Below, one piece after another: positions 9,481-17,873 of a stretch of DNA of 64,000 nt. The number at the start of each line of letters is the position of its first letter. Within the stretch, counting starts at the first letter, position 1. The notes under the pieces are model-generated. The model saw nothing but the letters and a program-made list of their open reading frames with translations. It did no database searches and had not been told where the DNA came from. A program made the position numbers and the translations under genes. The stretch comes from Subtercola frigoramans (GTDB lineage Bacteria > Actinomycetota > Actinomycetes > Actinomycetales > Microbacteriaceae): positions 2,170,001 through 2,234,000 of the forward strand of contig NZ_JAFBBU010000001.1 in assembly GCF_016907385.1 (NCBI RefSeq), read 5' to 3'.

Positions 9481-10026
9481 TCACGCGCTCCGCGCAGCGC
9501 GACGTGCAGCGAGTTCGTCCATCGGGTCTGCAACGTCGGTACCGAGTTCGACGAGGCTGGACTCGACCTCTCGCAGGACTTTGCCCACGGCGATACCGAA
9601 CACACCCTGACCTCTGCTGACGAGGTCGATGACCTCGTCGTTCGATGTGCAGAGGTAGACGCTCGCGCCATCGCTCATCAGCGTTGTCTGGGCGAGGTCG
9701 GTCACGCCAGACTCTCTCAGCTGTTCAATCGCCGTGCGAATCTGCTGGAGTGAGATACCGGTGTCGAGCAGGCGTTTGACCAGCTTGAGCACGAGAATGT
9801 CGCGGAAACCGTAGAGGCGCTGAGAACCAGACCCGGCGGCTCCGCGCACGGTCGGTTCGACCAGGCTGGTGCGTGCCCAGTAGTCGAGCTGGCGATAGGT
9901 GATTCCAGCCGCACGGGCGGCAACTGCTCCGCGGTAGCCCGCAGCATCGTCGAGTTCGGGCAGGCCGTCGGTGAAGAGCAGGCCCTGGTCGAAACGAGCT
10001 TGCTCGCCATGGACGTGCTCAGTCAT
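9481..10026 (-). CDS. MerR-family transcriptional regulator (Rv1830-like)
   Basis: DNA-binding regulator with an N-terminal winged-helix MerR domain. The 181-residue protein shows ITYRQLDYWARTSLVEPTVR, then GSGSQRLYGFRDILVLKLVKRLLDTGISLQQIR, the same block order as the second MerR protein of the actinobacterial garA locus. The C-terminal half (YLCTSNDEVIDLVSRGQGVFGIAVG) is also typical of that group and contains no metal-binding cysteines. The ATG at 10026 has AGAAGGG upstream. It lies 187 bases after ftsR on the same strand. The gene for the bifunctional nuclease found between the two merR genes in mycobacteria is missing here. Confidence 0.85.
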   Translation of the reverse strand: MTEHVHGEQARFDQGLLFTDGLPELDDAAGYRGAVAARAAGITYRQLDYWARTSLVEPTVRGAAGSGSQRLYGFRDILVLKLVKRLLDTGISLQQIRTAIEQLRESGVTDLAQTTLMSDGASVYLCTSNDEVIDLVSRGQGVFGIAVGKVLREVESSLVELGTDVADPMDELAARRAARSA

Positions 10027-10213
10027 TGTTGTGCCCTTCTCAATTCGGCTGGCAACGAGTTCACCACGCCGAAATTCCACTCATACGCCACGCTAGCGAG
10101 GTGCGTGCCAGCGATCAACGACATTCGACGATCTCCCCCGGCGTGTCGCAGCCCCGTGCTCATTTTGAACGTTTTTCACCCGGCGCTCGTCGCGCCCGCC
10201 TGACACTTTCAGC

Positions 10214-10963
10214 TTACGGTGCAAGTCGACCCAGTGCCGAACGAATCAGACTTGTTCGCACCAGCTCGAGCTGCTGGGAGATCTCACTGGCCCGCTCGGC
10301 GACATGTGCCCGGCTCGACACGGTGTTGCGGCGAGCCACGGGCACCAGAGCACTCTCGATCAACCCGACTTCACGATCTGCTGCTGCGCGGAAGCCCCGG
10401 AGATGGCGCGGCTCGATGCCGACACGCTGCAGTTCCACGAGCGCCTTCAACACCGCGAGGGCGTCGTCGCCGTACGTCTCGGTTGCAGGGAGGAGGGAAG
10501 CGCTGATGGCGTCGTTGAGAAGGGTGATGCTGCCGTGCGACTGTTTCACCAGATCGTCTCTCGAGTACCGCCTGGCACCACCGAGCATCGATGGTACGGT
10601 CGCTGTCGTTGCGCCGGGCATGACCGGATTCAGACCGGCGTCCACATCGGCGAGGTACTTCCTGATGACGTTGAGCGGCAGGTAACAGTCGCGCTGCATG
10701 GCCAGGATGAGCCGCAGGCGCTCAACGTCGGCTTTGGCAAACTTGCGGTAGCCCGACTGCGTTCTCGCCGGAGTGACCAGCCCACGTTCCTCGAGGAACC
10801 GCAGCTTGGACGGTGTCACGTCGGGAAACTCCGATGTGAGGATCGACAGCACTTGGCCGATGCTCAGAAGAGCACCAGAACCGTGGGCAGGCGTCGCCGA
10901 GCGGGCAGCAGACGAACTCGTTGGGGACGATCGCGCTGACGACGATCGGGAGGCGGCCGCCAC
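10214..10963 (-). CDS. ftsR: MerR-family regulator FtsR-like
   Basis: Homologue of the regulator called FtsR in corynebacteria (Rv1828 in Mycobacterium), which controls ftsZ expression. The 249-residue protein has a Ser/Ala-rich N-terminus followed by LLSIGQVLSILTSEFPDVT, KLRFLEERGLVTPARTQSGYRKF and RDCYLPLNVIRKYLADVDAG, the conserved helix-turn-helix and wing of this group. Its GTG shares one base with the garA stop (TAGTG), so both are read from one transcript. That it regulates cell division here is inferred from homology and context only. Confidence 0.88.
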   Translation of the reverse strand: MAAASRSSSARSSPTSSSAARSATPAHGSGALLSIGQVLSILTSEFPDVTPSKLRFLEERGLVTPARTQSGYRKFAKADVERLRLILAMQRDCYLPLNVIRKYLADVDAGLNPVMPGATTATVPSMLGGARRYSRDDLVKQSHGSITLLNDAISASLLPATETYGDDALAVLKALVELQRVGIEPRHLRGFRAAADREVGLIESALVPVARRNTVSSRAHVAERASEISQQLELVRTSLIRSALGRLAP

Positions 10964-11487
10964 TAGCTGGCGGAGTGTGCCACGACATCGCGGCGCGAGG
11001 GGTAGAACGTGAGACGGAACTTGCCGACCTGGATCTCCGAGCCATCGCTCAGCAGGGCGTCGTCGACCCTGACCCCGTCGAAGTACGTGCCGTTCAGCGA
11101 GTGCAGGTCACGAACGACGAAGGTCGTGCCCGACCTCGAGAACTCGGCGTGGCGGCGGGATACCGTCACGTCATCGAGAAAGATGTCTGCTTCAGGGTGC
11201 CTGCCGACCGTCGTGGTGAGCTTGTCGAGCAGGAAGCGGGCTCCGGCGTTGGGGCCCCTCCGCACGATCACCAGCGCCGAGCCAGAGGGAAGCGCGGCTA
11301 TCGCGTCGCGCTCCTCGGGAGAAACGCCCCCTTCGAGCGCCGAAAGCTGCGCCGCGAATTCCCCAGTGAGGTTCAGCGTGGTGTCGTTGACAATCGTCTC
11401 GTGCGCACCCGTTACTCCCCGTGTCATGCGCTCTGAACGCGATTCGCGGTCTAAACCGGACTCATCCAAACCAAATTCCGTGGGCAT
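10963..11487 (-). CDS. garA: FHA-domain protein GarA/OdhI
   Basis: Cytosolic phospho-switch protein that in related actinobacteria inhibits 2-oxoglutarate dehydrogenase and tunes glutamate metabolism when unphosphorylated. The 174-residue protein has a flexible N-terminus with a DTT motif (Thr36-Thr37), at the position of the kinase-targeted Thr pair of GarA/OdhI, then a single FHA domain: TVGRHPEADIFLDDVTVSRRH and SLNGTYFDGVRVDD hold the phosphothreonine-binding Arg, Ser and Asn. The residues around the Thr pair differ from the usual ETTSVF. The start at 11487 follows AAGGAGG with seven-base spacing. First gene of garA-ftsR. Confidence 0.93.
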   Translation of the reverse strand: MPTEFGLDESGLDRESRSERMTRGVTGAHETIVNDTTLNLTGEFAAQLSALEGGVSPEERDAIAALPSGSALVIVRRGPNAGARFLLDKLTTTVGRHPEADIFLDDVTVSRRHAEFSRSGTTFVVRDLHSLNGTYFDGVRVDDALLSDGSEIQVGKFRLTFYPSRRDVVAHSAS

Positions 11488-11621
11488 AGCCGAACCTCCT
11501 TACTTGCTCCCAGCGTAGCCGATAGCACTGGGGCAAAATCCAGCCGTTCACGCAACTCAACGGCAACTCTCCAGCACTTTTTGGCTGAATGAGGGGCTTC
11601 TGACGGAGGGATCTGTGCGAG

Positions 11622-11627
11622 TACTGT
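11622..11627 (+). promoter_or_regulatory. Putative -10 box, leaderless start of the DUF1295 gene
   Basis: TACTGT ends six bases before the ATG at 11634. The only ribosome-binding-like sequence (GGAGGG, 11605-11610) is too far from any in-frame start. This supports ATG 11634 over the GTG at 11628. Confidence 0.4.
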
Positions 11628-11633
11628 GTGGGC

Positions 11634-12458
11634 ATGGGTCCCCTCGGCGTGTGCCTGATCGTGAGCGCAGCAGTCTGCGCACTCGTGTGGATCCTCTCCG
11701 TGGCGACGCGCGAGTATTCCTGGGTCGACCGCCTGTGGTCGGTGGTTCCCGTTGCCTACGCGTGGATCTTCGCCGGCGCCGCAGGGTTCACGGATGCCCG
11801 GCTCACGGTCGTCGCCTCGCTCATCACGCTCTGGGGCATCCGCCTCACCTTCAACTTCGCTCGCAAGGGCGGTTACCGTGCCGGCGGCGAGGACTATCGC
11901 TGGAAGGTTTTGCGATCACAGATGCCTCCCTGGCGGTTCCAGCTCTTCAATGTGGTCTTCATCACGCTGTACCAGAACGCGATCCTCCTGCTCATCACAC
12001 TGCCGATGCTCACGATGTTCGCCCACCAGGGCACGGCTTTCGGCCCTCTCGACCTCGTCGCCACCGTCGCCTTTCTCGGGTGCCTGGTCGGTGAGACCGT
12101 CGCTGACCAACAGCAGTGGGTCTTCCAGCGCCAGAAAGCCAGAACGCTGGCCAGCGGCGGGGTCCCGTCGCGTGGGTTCCTGACGACGGGCCTCTTCACT
12201 GTGTCGAGGCATCCCAATTTCTTCTTCGAACAGTCCCAGTGGTGGGTCGTCTTCTTCTTCGGTTGCATCGCCGCCGGTTCGCTCTGGCAGTGGACGATCA
12301 TCGGTGCCGTACTCCTCACCACGCTGTTCCTCGGGTCGACCCGGTTCACCGAATCGATCAGCAGGTCGAAGTACCCCGACTATGCGCTCTACCAGGCGCG
12401 CACCTCATCGCTCATTCCGTGGTTCCCCAAGCGAGGTGCCGAGGCTGAAACAGCATGA
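11634..12458 (+). CDS. DUF1295 integral membrane protein (steroid 5-alpha-reductase/ICMT superfamily)
   Basis: Membrane protein of the DUF1295 family, related to steroid 5-alpha-reductases and isoprenylcysteine methyltransferases; the physiological substrate is unknown. The 274 residues form about six or seven membrane segments. Family motifs are visible: REYSWVDRLWSVVP near residue 28, RLTFNFARKGGY, and the C-terminal block SRHPNFFFEQSQWWVVFFFG with the following RSKYPDYALYQ, which in this superfamily binds the nucleotide or SAM cofactor. It runs into DUF3097 18 bases downstream. Confidence 0.85.
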   Translation: MGPLGVCLIVSAAVCALVWILSVATREYSWVDRLWSVVPVAYAWIFAGAAGFTDARLTVVASLITLWGIRLTFNFARKGGYRAGGEDYRWKVLRSQMPPWRFQLFNVVFITLYQNAILLLITLPMLTMFAHQGTAFGPLDLVATVAFLGCLVGETVADQQQWVFQRQKARTLASGGVPSRGFLTTGLFTVSRHPNFFFEQSQWWVVFFFGCIAAGSLWQWTIIGAVLLTTLFLGSTRFTESISRSKYPDYALYQARTSSLIPWFPKRGAEAETA

Positions 12459-12463
12459 CCCTG

Positions 12464-12469
12464 TAACGT
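12464..12469 (+). promoter_or_regulatory. Putative -10 box, leaderless start of the DUF3097 gene
   Basis: TAACGT ends seven bases before the GTG at 12477; no ribosome binding site is seen. The gene may therefore have its own promoter inside the apparent operon. Confidence 0.35.
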
Positions 12470-12476
12470 CGTCGAG

Positions 12477-13361
12477 GTGACATTCGATCGATATGGTTCA
12501 GACGTTCTCGCCGACTTCTCCCGCCGGCCGGCACGACGGCCTGTCGCCTCGCAGGAGGCACAGACCGGCCTGGTCGTCGAAGACGTGGCCAGCGACTTCT
12601 GCGGCTCAGTGACGCACGTCGAGGGCAAGATGGTCGAACTCGAAGACCGTCACGGGCGGCGCCGCATGTTCCCGCTTGGCGGTGGCTTTCTGTACGAGGG
12701 CACCCCGGTCATCCTCGTCGCCCCCGCGGCGCAGTCGGCCAAACCCCGAGCCGCACGCACGGCATCGGGGTCGTTCAAGGCACCGGATGCCCGGGCCCGC
12801 GTCGCGCTCGCCAGCCGCATCTTCGTCGAAGGTCGCCACGACGCAGAACTGGTCGAGAAGGTCTGGGGAGACGACCTGCGCTCCGAGGCCGTCGTCGTGG
12901 AGTACCTCGAAGGCGTCGATCACCTGGCCGAGGTACTCAAGGATTTTGCTCCCACCGCCGAACGCCGGGTCGGCGTCCTGGTCGACCACCTCGTCTCGGG
13001 CTCGAAGGAGAGCCGCATCGCCGACACTGTCATGCGGTCTCAGAAACCCGGATCGGTCCTGATCGTCGGGCACCCGTATGTCGATGTCTGGCAGTCGGTC
13101 AAGCCGGGCCGGCTGGGCCTCACCGCGTGGCCCGTTGTGCCGAGATCGATCGAATGGAAGCACGGGATCTGCGAAGCGCTCGGCTGGCCGCATGCCGACC
13201 AGGCCGACATCGCAGCCGCCTGGCAGCGAATCCTGGGCCGGGTTCGAACGTACACCGACCTCGAACCCGAGCTCCTCGGCAGAGTCGAGCAGCTCATCGA
13301 CTTCGTCACGGCTCCCGGCGAAACAACCACTGCGACCGCAACCCAGAACGGGGACCGCTGA
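12477..13361 (+). CDS. DUF3097 family protein
   Basis: Actinobacteria-specific family of unknown function, about 275-295 residues; this one has 294. Visible blocks are GSVTHVEGKMVELEDRHGRRR in the N-terminal part (split here by residue type, a small beta domain), then a Toprim-like core with RIFVEGRHDAELVEKVWG, VVEYLEGVDHL and the acidic GVLVDHLVSGSKESRI, followed by VLIVGHPYVDVWQ. The EGRHD/DH pattern resembles Toprim nucleases and primases, so a nucleic-acid role is possible but unproven. Its stop overlaps the pabC start by one base (TGATG). Confidence 0.85.
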   Translation: MTFDRYGSDVLADFSRRPARRPVASQEAQTGLVVEDVASDFCGSVTHVEGKMVELEDRHGRRRMFPLGGGFLYEGTPVILVAPAAQSAKPRAARTASGSFKAPDARARVALASRIFVEGRHDAELVEKVWGDDLRSEAVVVEYLEGVDHLAEVLKDFAPTAERRVGVLVDHLVSGSKESRIADTVMRSQKPGSVLIVGHPYVDVWQSVKPGRLGLTAWPVVPRSIEWKHGICEALGWPHADQADIAAAWQRILGRVRTYTDLEPELLGRVEQLIDFVTAPGETTTATATQNGDR

Positions 13362-14314
13362 TGCCGAACGGATTCTCGCCCGCCCTGCTCGTCTTGCGCG
13401 ACCCGCTCGAATCGGATGCAGGCAGATCGACGTCGGTCAATTCGACGACGGGTAAGTCGACGTCGGCTAATTCGGCGTCGGCCGATTCGGTATCGGGGTT
13501 CATTGCCGTGGATCCCGACTCCCCTGTCGTGAGCGCACTCGATCTGGGAGTGACCCGGGGTGACGGAATCTTCGAGACGATCACCGTTGTGAACGGCATG
13601 CCCCAGGCGCTGGATGCCCATCTGCACCGTTTCGCACGGTCAGCTGCGATGCTCGACCTCCCTGCTCCCCAGCCCGAGACGTGGAAGAAGGGCGTGTTCG
13701 CCGCCGTCGACTCGCGGCCGACTGTCGACGAGGCATTCGCGAAACTGGTCTACACCCGCGGAATCGAAGGTTCGGGCATCCCCACCGGCTGGATCTACCT
13801 GCAGCAGAGCCCGGACTTCACCACTGAACGCACCGAGGGAATCAGCGTTGTTCTGCTAGACCGGGGCTATGCAAGCTCGGTGCAACGCACCTCGCCGTGG
13901 CTTCTCCAGGGGGCGAAGACGCTCTCGTACGCCATCAACAAGGCCGCTGCGCGGGAAGCGCAGCGTCGCGGCGCCGATGATGTCATCTTCGTCAGCAGCG
14001 ACGGGTACCTGCTCGAGGGCCCGACGGCCACGATTGTGCTGAAACTCGACGACACCTTCGTGACCCCGCGCACCGAGAGCGGAATCCTGCCGGGCACAAC
14101 GCAGCAGAGCATCTTCGAGATCGCGGCGGTCAATGGGTATGGCACGGCCTACGAGATGCTGACACCGGCCGACCTTCGGCGTGCAGAGAGCGCGTGGCTC
14201 GTCTCGAGCGTGCGCAACGCCGCTCCCATCCGCGAGATCGACGGTGAGGCTCGACCGATCGATGCCGGGCTGACCGAGGCGATCAACGCAGGATTGGCCG
14301 CCCGCACCATCTGA
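13361..14314 (+). CDS. pabC: Aminodeoxychorismate lyase / class IV aminotransferase
   Basis: PLP enzyme of fold type IV, most likely releasing pyruvate from aminodeoxychorismate to give 4-aminobenzoate for folate. The 317-residue protein has DLGVTRGDGIFETITV with the usual start of the fold, the PLP lysine in KTLSYAINKAAAREAQRRGADDV, EGPTATIVL and GILPGTTQQSI. Oddity: residues 23-47 are a 15-base in-frame repeat (13427-13501) giving STSVN, STTGK, STSAN, SASAD, SVSGF inserted before the conserved fold. A branched-chain or D-amino-acid aminotransferase role cannot be excluded. Translationally coupled to DUF3097. Confidence 0.8.
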   Translation: MPNGFSPALLVLRDPLESDAGRSTSVNSTTGKSTSANSASADSVSGFIAVDPDSPVVSALDLGVTRGDGIFETITVVNGMPQALDAHLHRFARSAAMLDLPAPQPETWKKGVFAAVDSRPTVDEAFAKLVYTRGIEGSGIPTGWIYLQQSPDFTTERTEGISVVLLDRGYASSVQRTSPWLLQGAKTLSYAINKAAAREAQRRGADDVIFVSSDGYLLEGPTATIVLKLDDTFVTPRTESGILPGTTQQSIFEIAAVNGYGTAYEMLTPADLRRAESAWLVSSVRNAAPIREIDGEARPIDAGLTEAINAGLAARTI

Positions 14315-14365
14315 GGTGTGGCCGCCTGCACAGAAGTACTCCAGAACAGAAGTCCTCCCGCACAG

Positions 14366-14444
14366 CAGTTCCCCTGAACGGCAGTTCCCCTGAACGGCAT
14401 GTTCCCCTGAACGGCAGTTCCCCTGAACGGCATGTTCCTTGAAC
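14366..14444. repeat. Tandem repeat array, 16-17 base units
   Basis: Four and a half copies of CAGTTCCCCTGAACGG, alternating CA and CAT at the junction. Each unit contains an internal inverted repeat, GTTC...GAAC, so every copy could form a small stem. It lies between the convergent pabC and HtrA-like genes, just before a terminator-like hairpin. Confidence 0.9.
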
Positions 14445-14448
14445 AGAA

Positions 14449-14490
14449 GAACGGGCCATCGACAGCATTCTGCGTGCCGATGACCCGTTC
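14449..14490. terminator. Hairpin terminator between convergent genes
   Basis: GAACGGGCCATCG (14449-14461) pairs with CGATGACCCGTTC (14478-14490) with one wobble position and a 16-base loop. No U-tract follows, as is common in high-GC actinobacteria. It can end transcripts of pabC and of the HtrA-like gene. Confidence 0.65.
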
Positions 14491-14540
14491 ACTCCGGAGC
14501 CAGTCCCGGTGGGGGCGAGCCCGGGTTGCGGTCGCCGGAC

Positions 14541-16154
14541 CTATGCGGCGGGTCCTTCGATGAGGGTGACGGAGGCGGAGTGGGTTGCGCCACTGGCGTC
14601 CGTCCAGCTGATCGTCACCGAGTCACCGGGGTTGTACGACTTCATCGTCTTCGTGAGGGTCGAGCCCGAGTCGATGGTCGTGCCATCGACCGTGGTGATC
14701 GTGTCGCCGGCGACAAGCCCTGCGGTTGCCGCAGGGGTCCCGTCGATGACGCCCGCCACGGTTGCGCCGGCCACCGTCGAAGTGCTCCCACTGGAGCCCC
14801 GCGATCCAAGTCCGGAGGAACCTGTTCCTGACGTCTGACTGCCGATCTGCACTCCGAGGAAGGCCGGGTATCCGATGGTGACGTTGCCACTCTCGGTGCC
14901 CGATTCGATCTGTTTCGCGATCTTCAATGCGGTGTTGATGGGAATCGCGAAGCCGGTGACAGTCGCGCTACCGCTTGAGGCAGCCGTGTCGATGCCGATG
15001 ACCTCACCCTGCGCGTCGTAGAGCGGTCCACCGGAGTCGCCTGCCTGGATGTCGGCTTCGATCTGGATCATTCCGGTGAGCGTTTCGCCGGCCGCGCTGC
15101 CCTCAGCCTGTGTCGTGACCGACTGGTCGAGGCCGGTGACCGCACCAGCAGCCGCAGAAAGACTTCCGGTGCCACCGGCATTGCCGACTCCGGTTACGGC
15201 GTCGCCCACAGCGACCGAGTCCGATGTGTCGAGGGTGGCCGTTGTCAGCTCTGAAGCCCCGTCGAGCTTCAACACGGCAACATCGTCGACGGCGTCGGTG
15301 CCGACGACCTTGGCCGTGTAGGTCTTTCCCGTGGTGGCGATCGTCACAGAGATACTCGTCGAGCCCTCGACAACGTGGTTGTTGGTCAGAATCGTGCCGT
15401 CGGAGCTCAGGATGATTCCAGTGCCAGCCGCAGCGGCATTCTGGTAGTCGAGTTTGGTATCGATGAGCACGACGCCCACGGCTTGGGCATCGGTCGCGGC
15501 AGTCGCCGACTGCGTGGCTGTTCCCGAGCCCGAAGTGCTGCCAGAACCGTCACGGCCCTGCCCGAAACCGAAGCCGTTTCCGGTGCCGTACCCGTTGCCG
15601 TATCCAGGCGAGGTTCCGCTGCCCCCTGAGCTGGTGCCGCCCGAACCAGCGCTTCCTGAGCCAGTGCTTCCGGAGCTGGTGCCGCTGTCACTCGTGACTG
15701 GGCGGTCGAGCGTCGACGTCGACGATGATGCGGCCTGGATGGCAAGGGGAACTCCGACGGCCATCGTCACACCGACGCTGACTCCGGCGATGGCGATCGC
15801 AGCGGCCGCTGCACCCAGAATGAGAAAGTTGCGCGGTCGCCAGATGCGGTGATCGTGCGAATACTGCTGCTGTGAACCTGCAGCAGCACCCGAACCCCCA
15901 CCCGCAGTCTGCGACCACTCCTGCGGAGTGTGATCAGCGGGCCTGAGCCCGGAGACGGGCTGAATTTCTTGGATCGGGAGCATCTGCTGGACGGGCTGAA
16001 TGGGCTGAGCAGCGGCTGGCTGGATCTGCTGCTCTGGCTGAATCTGCTGGGCTGGCTGAATCGGCACGATCAGCCCGTCCGGCTGTGGTGCGTTGGCTTT
16101 CGGCTGCGTGGCGTCGCCGGCTGACTCCGGCTGCTCAGAATCGGGGGTGTGCAT
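14541..16154 (-). CDS. Membrane-anchored HtrA/DegP-like serine protease (S1C) with PDZ domain
   Basis: Envelope quality-control protease. The 537-residue protein has a cytoplasmic Gln/Pro-rich tail (repeats of QIQP-like units, residues 20-60), one membrane segment (FLILGAAAAAIAIAGVSVGV, near residue 115), a Gly/Ser linker rich in SGTSSGSTGSG-type sequence, a trypsin-like domain with the catalytic His in TNNHVVEG, Asp in DAVDDVAVLKLDG and Ser in QAGDSGGPLYD, and a C-terminal PDZ domain (GVIDGTPAATAGLVAGDTI). The full triad predicts an active protease on the outer face of the membrane. ATG 16154 follows GAGAGGA. It diverges from the coiled-coil gene. Confidence 0.93.
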   Translation of the reverse strand: MHTPDSEQPESAGDATQPKANAPQPDGLIVPIQPAQQIQPEQQIQPAAAQPIQPVQQMLPIQEIQPVSGLRPADHTPQEWSQTAGGGSGAAAGSQQQYSHDHRIWRPRNFLILGAAAAAIAIAGVSVGVTMAVGVPLAIQAASSSTSTLDRPVTSDSGTSSGSTGSGSAGSGGTSSGGSGTSPGYGNGYGTGNGFGFGQGRDGSGSTSGSGTATQSATAATDAQAVGVVLIDTKLDYQNAAAAGTGIILSSDGTILTNNHVVEGSTSISVTIATTGKTYTAKVVGTDAVDDVAVLKLDGASELTTATLDTSDSVAVGDAVTGVGNAGGTGSLSAAAGAVTGLDQSVTTQAEGSAAGETLTGMIQIEADIQAGDSGGPLYDAQGEVIGIDTAASSGSATVTGFAIPINTALKIAKQIESGTESGNVTIGYPAFLGVQIGSQTSGTGSSGLGSRGSSGSTSTVAGATVAGVIDGTPAATAGLVAGDTITTVDGTTIDSGSTLTKTMKSYNPGDSVTISWTDASGATHSASVTLIEGPAA

Positions 16155-16323
16155 GTTTTCCTCTCGGCTGCCCGCTGTGGGCTGTGCAGACAACACAACT
16201 CCCCAACCTTATGAACAAGCTATGTAGGGATCTCGCGAAAGCTGGGAGTCGCCTTCGCGCTTGCTGTGCCGCAAAGACGCTGGAGTTCTCAGCTGTATTG
16301 GTCGATCCCCACGCAGGCTCACG

Positions 16324-16352
16324 TTTGTGTCATCAGTGTCGGCGGCTACTCT
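16324..16352 (+). promoter_or_regulatory. Putative sigma-A-type promoter of the coiled-coil gene
   Basis: TTTGTG (16324-16329) and TACTCT (16347-16352) are 17 bases apart, giving a leader of about 55 bases before the ATG at 16415. The rest of the 260-base divergent spacer from 16155 shows nothing else recognisable. Confidence 0.4.
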
Positions 16353-16414
16353 GGTTTAACGACGGTGACCAACCGAAATCTTTGACGACATCTGGAACAC
16401 CCACGAGGAGCACC

Positions 16415-17860
16415 ATGACTGACGACTCCACGCCCGACAGCACGCCCGACTCCACGCCTGACCTGACGCCCGACGGCACTACTGACACCCGAGCCGACTC
16501 CGAAGCCGGGTTCCAGCCCGAATCCGGGCTCGACACCGGCTACGTGCTCACACGCCGAGACCGCACAGCCGTCATGTTCATCGACTGGGCAGTGAAGTTC
16601 GGCACTCCCGACTTCCAGCAGCGCTACCGCCCGGTCACCGATGAGCTCTTCACCCACCATTTCATCGACCCCACAGCAAAGCCGGCATTCGTGCCACCCG
16701 CGTTGGCCAGCGTCGAGAAACTCGATGCAGAGAGCGATCCCCTGGAGATCATCCGGTCGCACCTCGGCCTGGTGGTCGACGATCGTCGTGCGCGCGACAA
16801 AGCACGGCTCGACGCACTGGAGCATTACGAGACAACCCGCCAGGAGCTTCTGGCAGTCAAGAGTCACTCCGTCGACGTCGAGGCCGAACTGGCCGACACT
16901 GCCGCACGGCTTCAGCTCGCCGAATCCCAGGTCACCTCGCTCAGCCGCCAGCTCGAAGACGACATCTCCGGCCTGCATTCGACACACCAGGCAGAGCTGG
17001 CGGATACGAGCGCGCGGCACGCGTCGACGATCGCCGAACTCACCGCCGAACGGGATGCGACGGTGTCGGAGCTCTCGGCACAACGGGACGCAACCGTGGC
17101 CGATCTCACAGCCCGTAACGAGGCCGAGGTGTTCGCAATCCGGCAGAAGCTCGAGACCGACACCGATGCCCAGCGCGCCAAGCACGAGGCCGAGATCGCC
17201 GGGCTCCTCACCACGCACGAAGAGGCTCTCGCATCGTTGGCGAATGCCCACCAGAACGGCGTCGACGAAGCGGACGCCCGGCACCAGAGTGCTGTCGCGG
17301 CGATGGAGACTGAGCACCGTAACGCTCTCGAGTCCCTCCAGCTGAAGCTTGCTGAGGCCGTTACCGCTGCCGCCGCCGTCACGGCGCAGCTGAAGGAGGC
17401 TCGCCTCGAGGCGGGTTCGCTCACAGCCCAGCGCGACCGTGCTGTTGCGGCCAGCTCCGAATGGCGCAGCCGGGTCCAGACCATGGTTGCCGGACTCTCG
17501 GGCTCGGCGTCCGTCGGCGCGTGGTCGAGCACGAACGCATCGGATGATCGGCTCATCGATTTCGTCGAGGAGACCCTGCTCGCGCTCAGCTCAGAACTCG
17601 AGCTCGCCCGTGCCACCCTCGACGAGATCGAAGACGTGGCGAACGCCCAGCTGGTCGACGAGACCGAGACCGGGGACTACGCCATCGGCGCCAACGACGC
17701 GGCTGTTCTAGTACTCAATTCGTTGTACGGGGGTAGTGACGAGCGTGACGAGGGTGAGACTGCGCCCGCCGGGTCGCCCTCGGATACCGCGGAGGCAGAT
17801 GCTGAATTCTCGAACGAGCTCTCCGACGATGTCGACGTGGAATTCACGTCTCGATCCTGA
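16415..17860 (+). CDS. Long coiled-coil protein of unknown function
   Basis: Not assigned to a known family. The 481 residues start with a 12-base in-frame repeat (16427-16474) giving STPD STPD STPD LTPD, followed by a short conserved-looking segment (RDRTAVMFIDWAVKFGTPDF near residue 50). From about residue 130 to 370 it is a long coiled coil. Around residues 207-240 it has 11-residue periodicity (TIAELTAERDA, TVSELSAQRDA, TVADLTARNEA), the spacing of right-handed hendecad coils. The C-terminus is very acidic. No signal peptide or membrane segment, so probably cytosolic. ATG is set by GAGGAG four bases upstream. The S4-domain gene follows by 13 bases. Confidence 0.75.
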   Translation: MTDDSTPDSTPDSTPDLTPDGTTDTRADSEAGFQPESGLDTGYVLTRRDRTAVMFIDWAVKFGTPDFQQRYRPVTDELFTHHFIDPTAKPAFVPPALASVEKLDAESDPLEIIRSHLGLVVDDRRARDKARLDALEHYETTRQELLAVKSHSVDVEAELADTAARLQLAESQVTSLSRQLEDDISGLHSTHQAELADTSARHASTIAELTAERDATVSELSAQRDATVADLTARNEAEVFAIRQKLETDTDAQRAKHEAEIAGLLTTHEEALASLANAHQNGVDEADARHQSAVAAMETEHRNALESLQLKLAEAVTAAAAVTAQLKEARLEAGSLTAQRDRAVAASSEWRSRVQTMVAGLSGSASVGAWSSTNASDDRLIDFVEETLLALSSELELARATLDEIEDVANAQLVDETETGDYAIGANDAAVLVLNSLYGGSDERDEGETAPAGSPSDTAEADAEFSNELSDDVDVEFTSRS

Positions 17861-17873
17861 GGATCTGTGCCGC

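Noticed and set aside
14283..14492. Short minus-strand frame with PFRGT-type peptide repeats
   Set aside because: It is only the translation of the 16-17 base array; no start signal and no conserved part.
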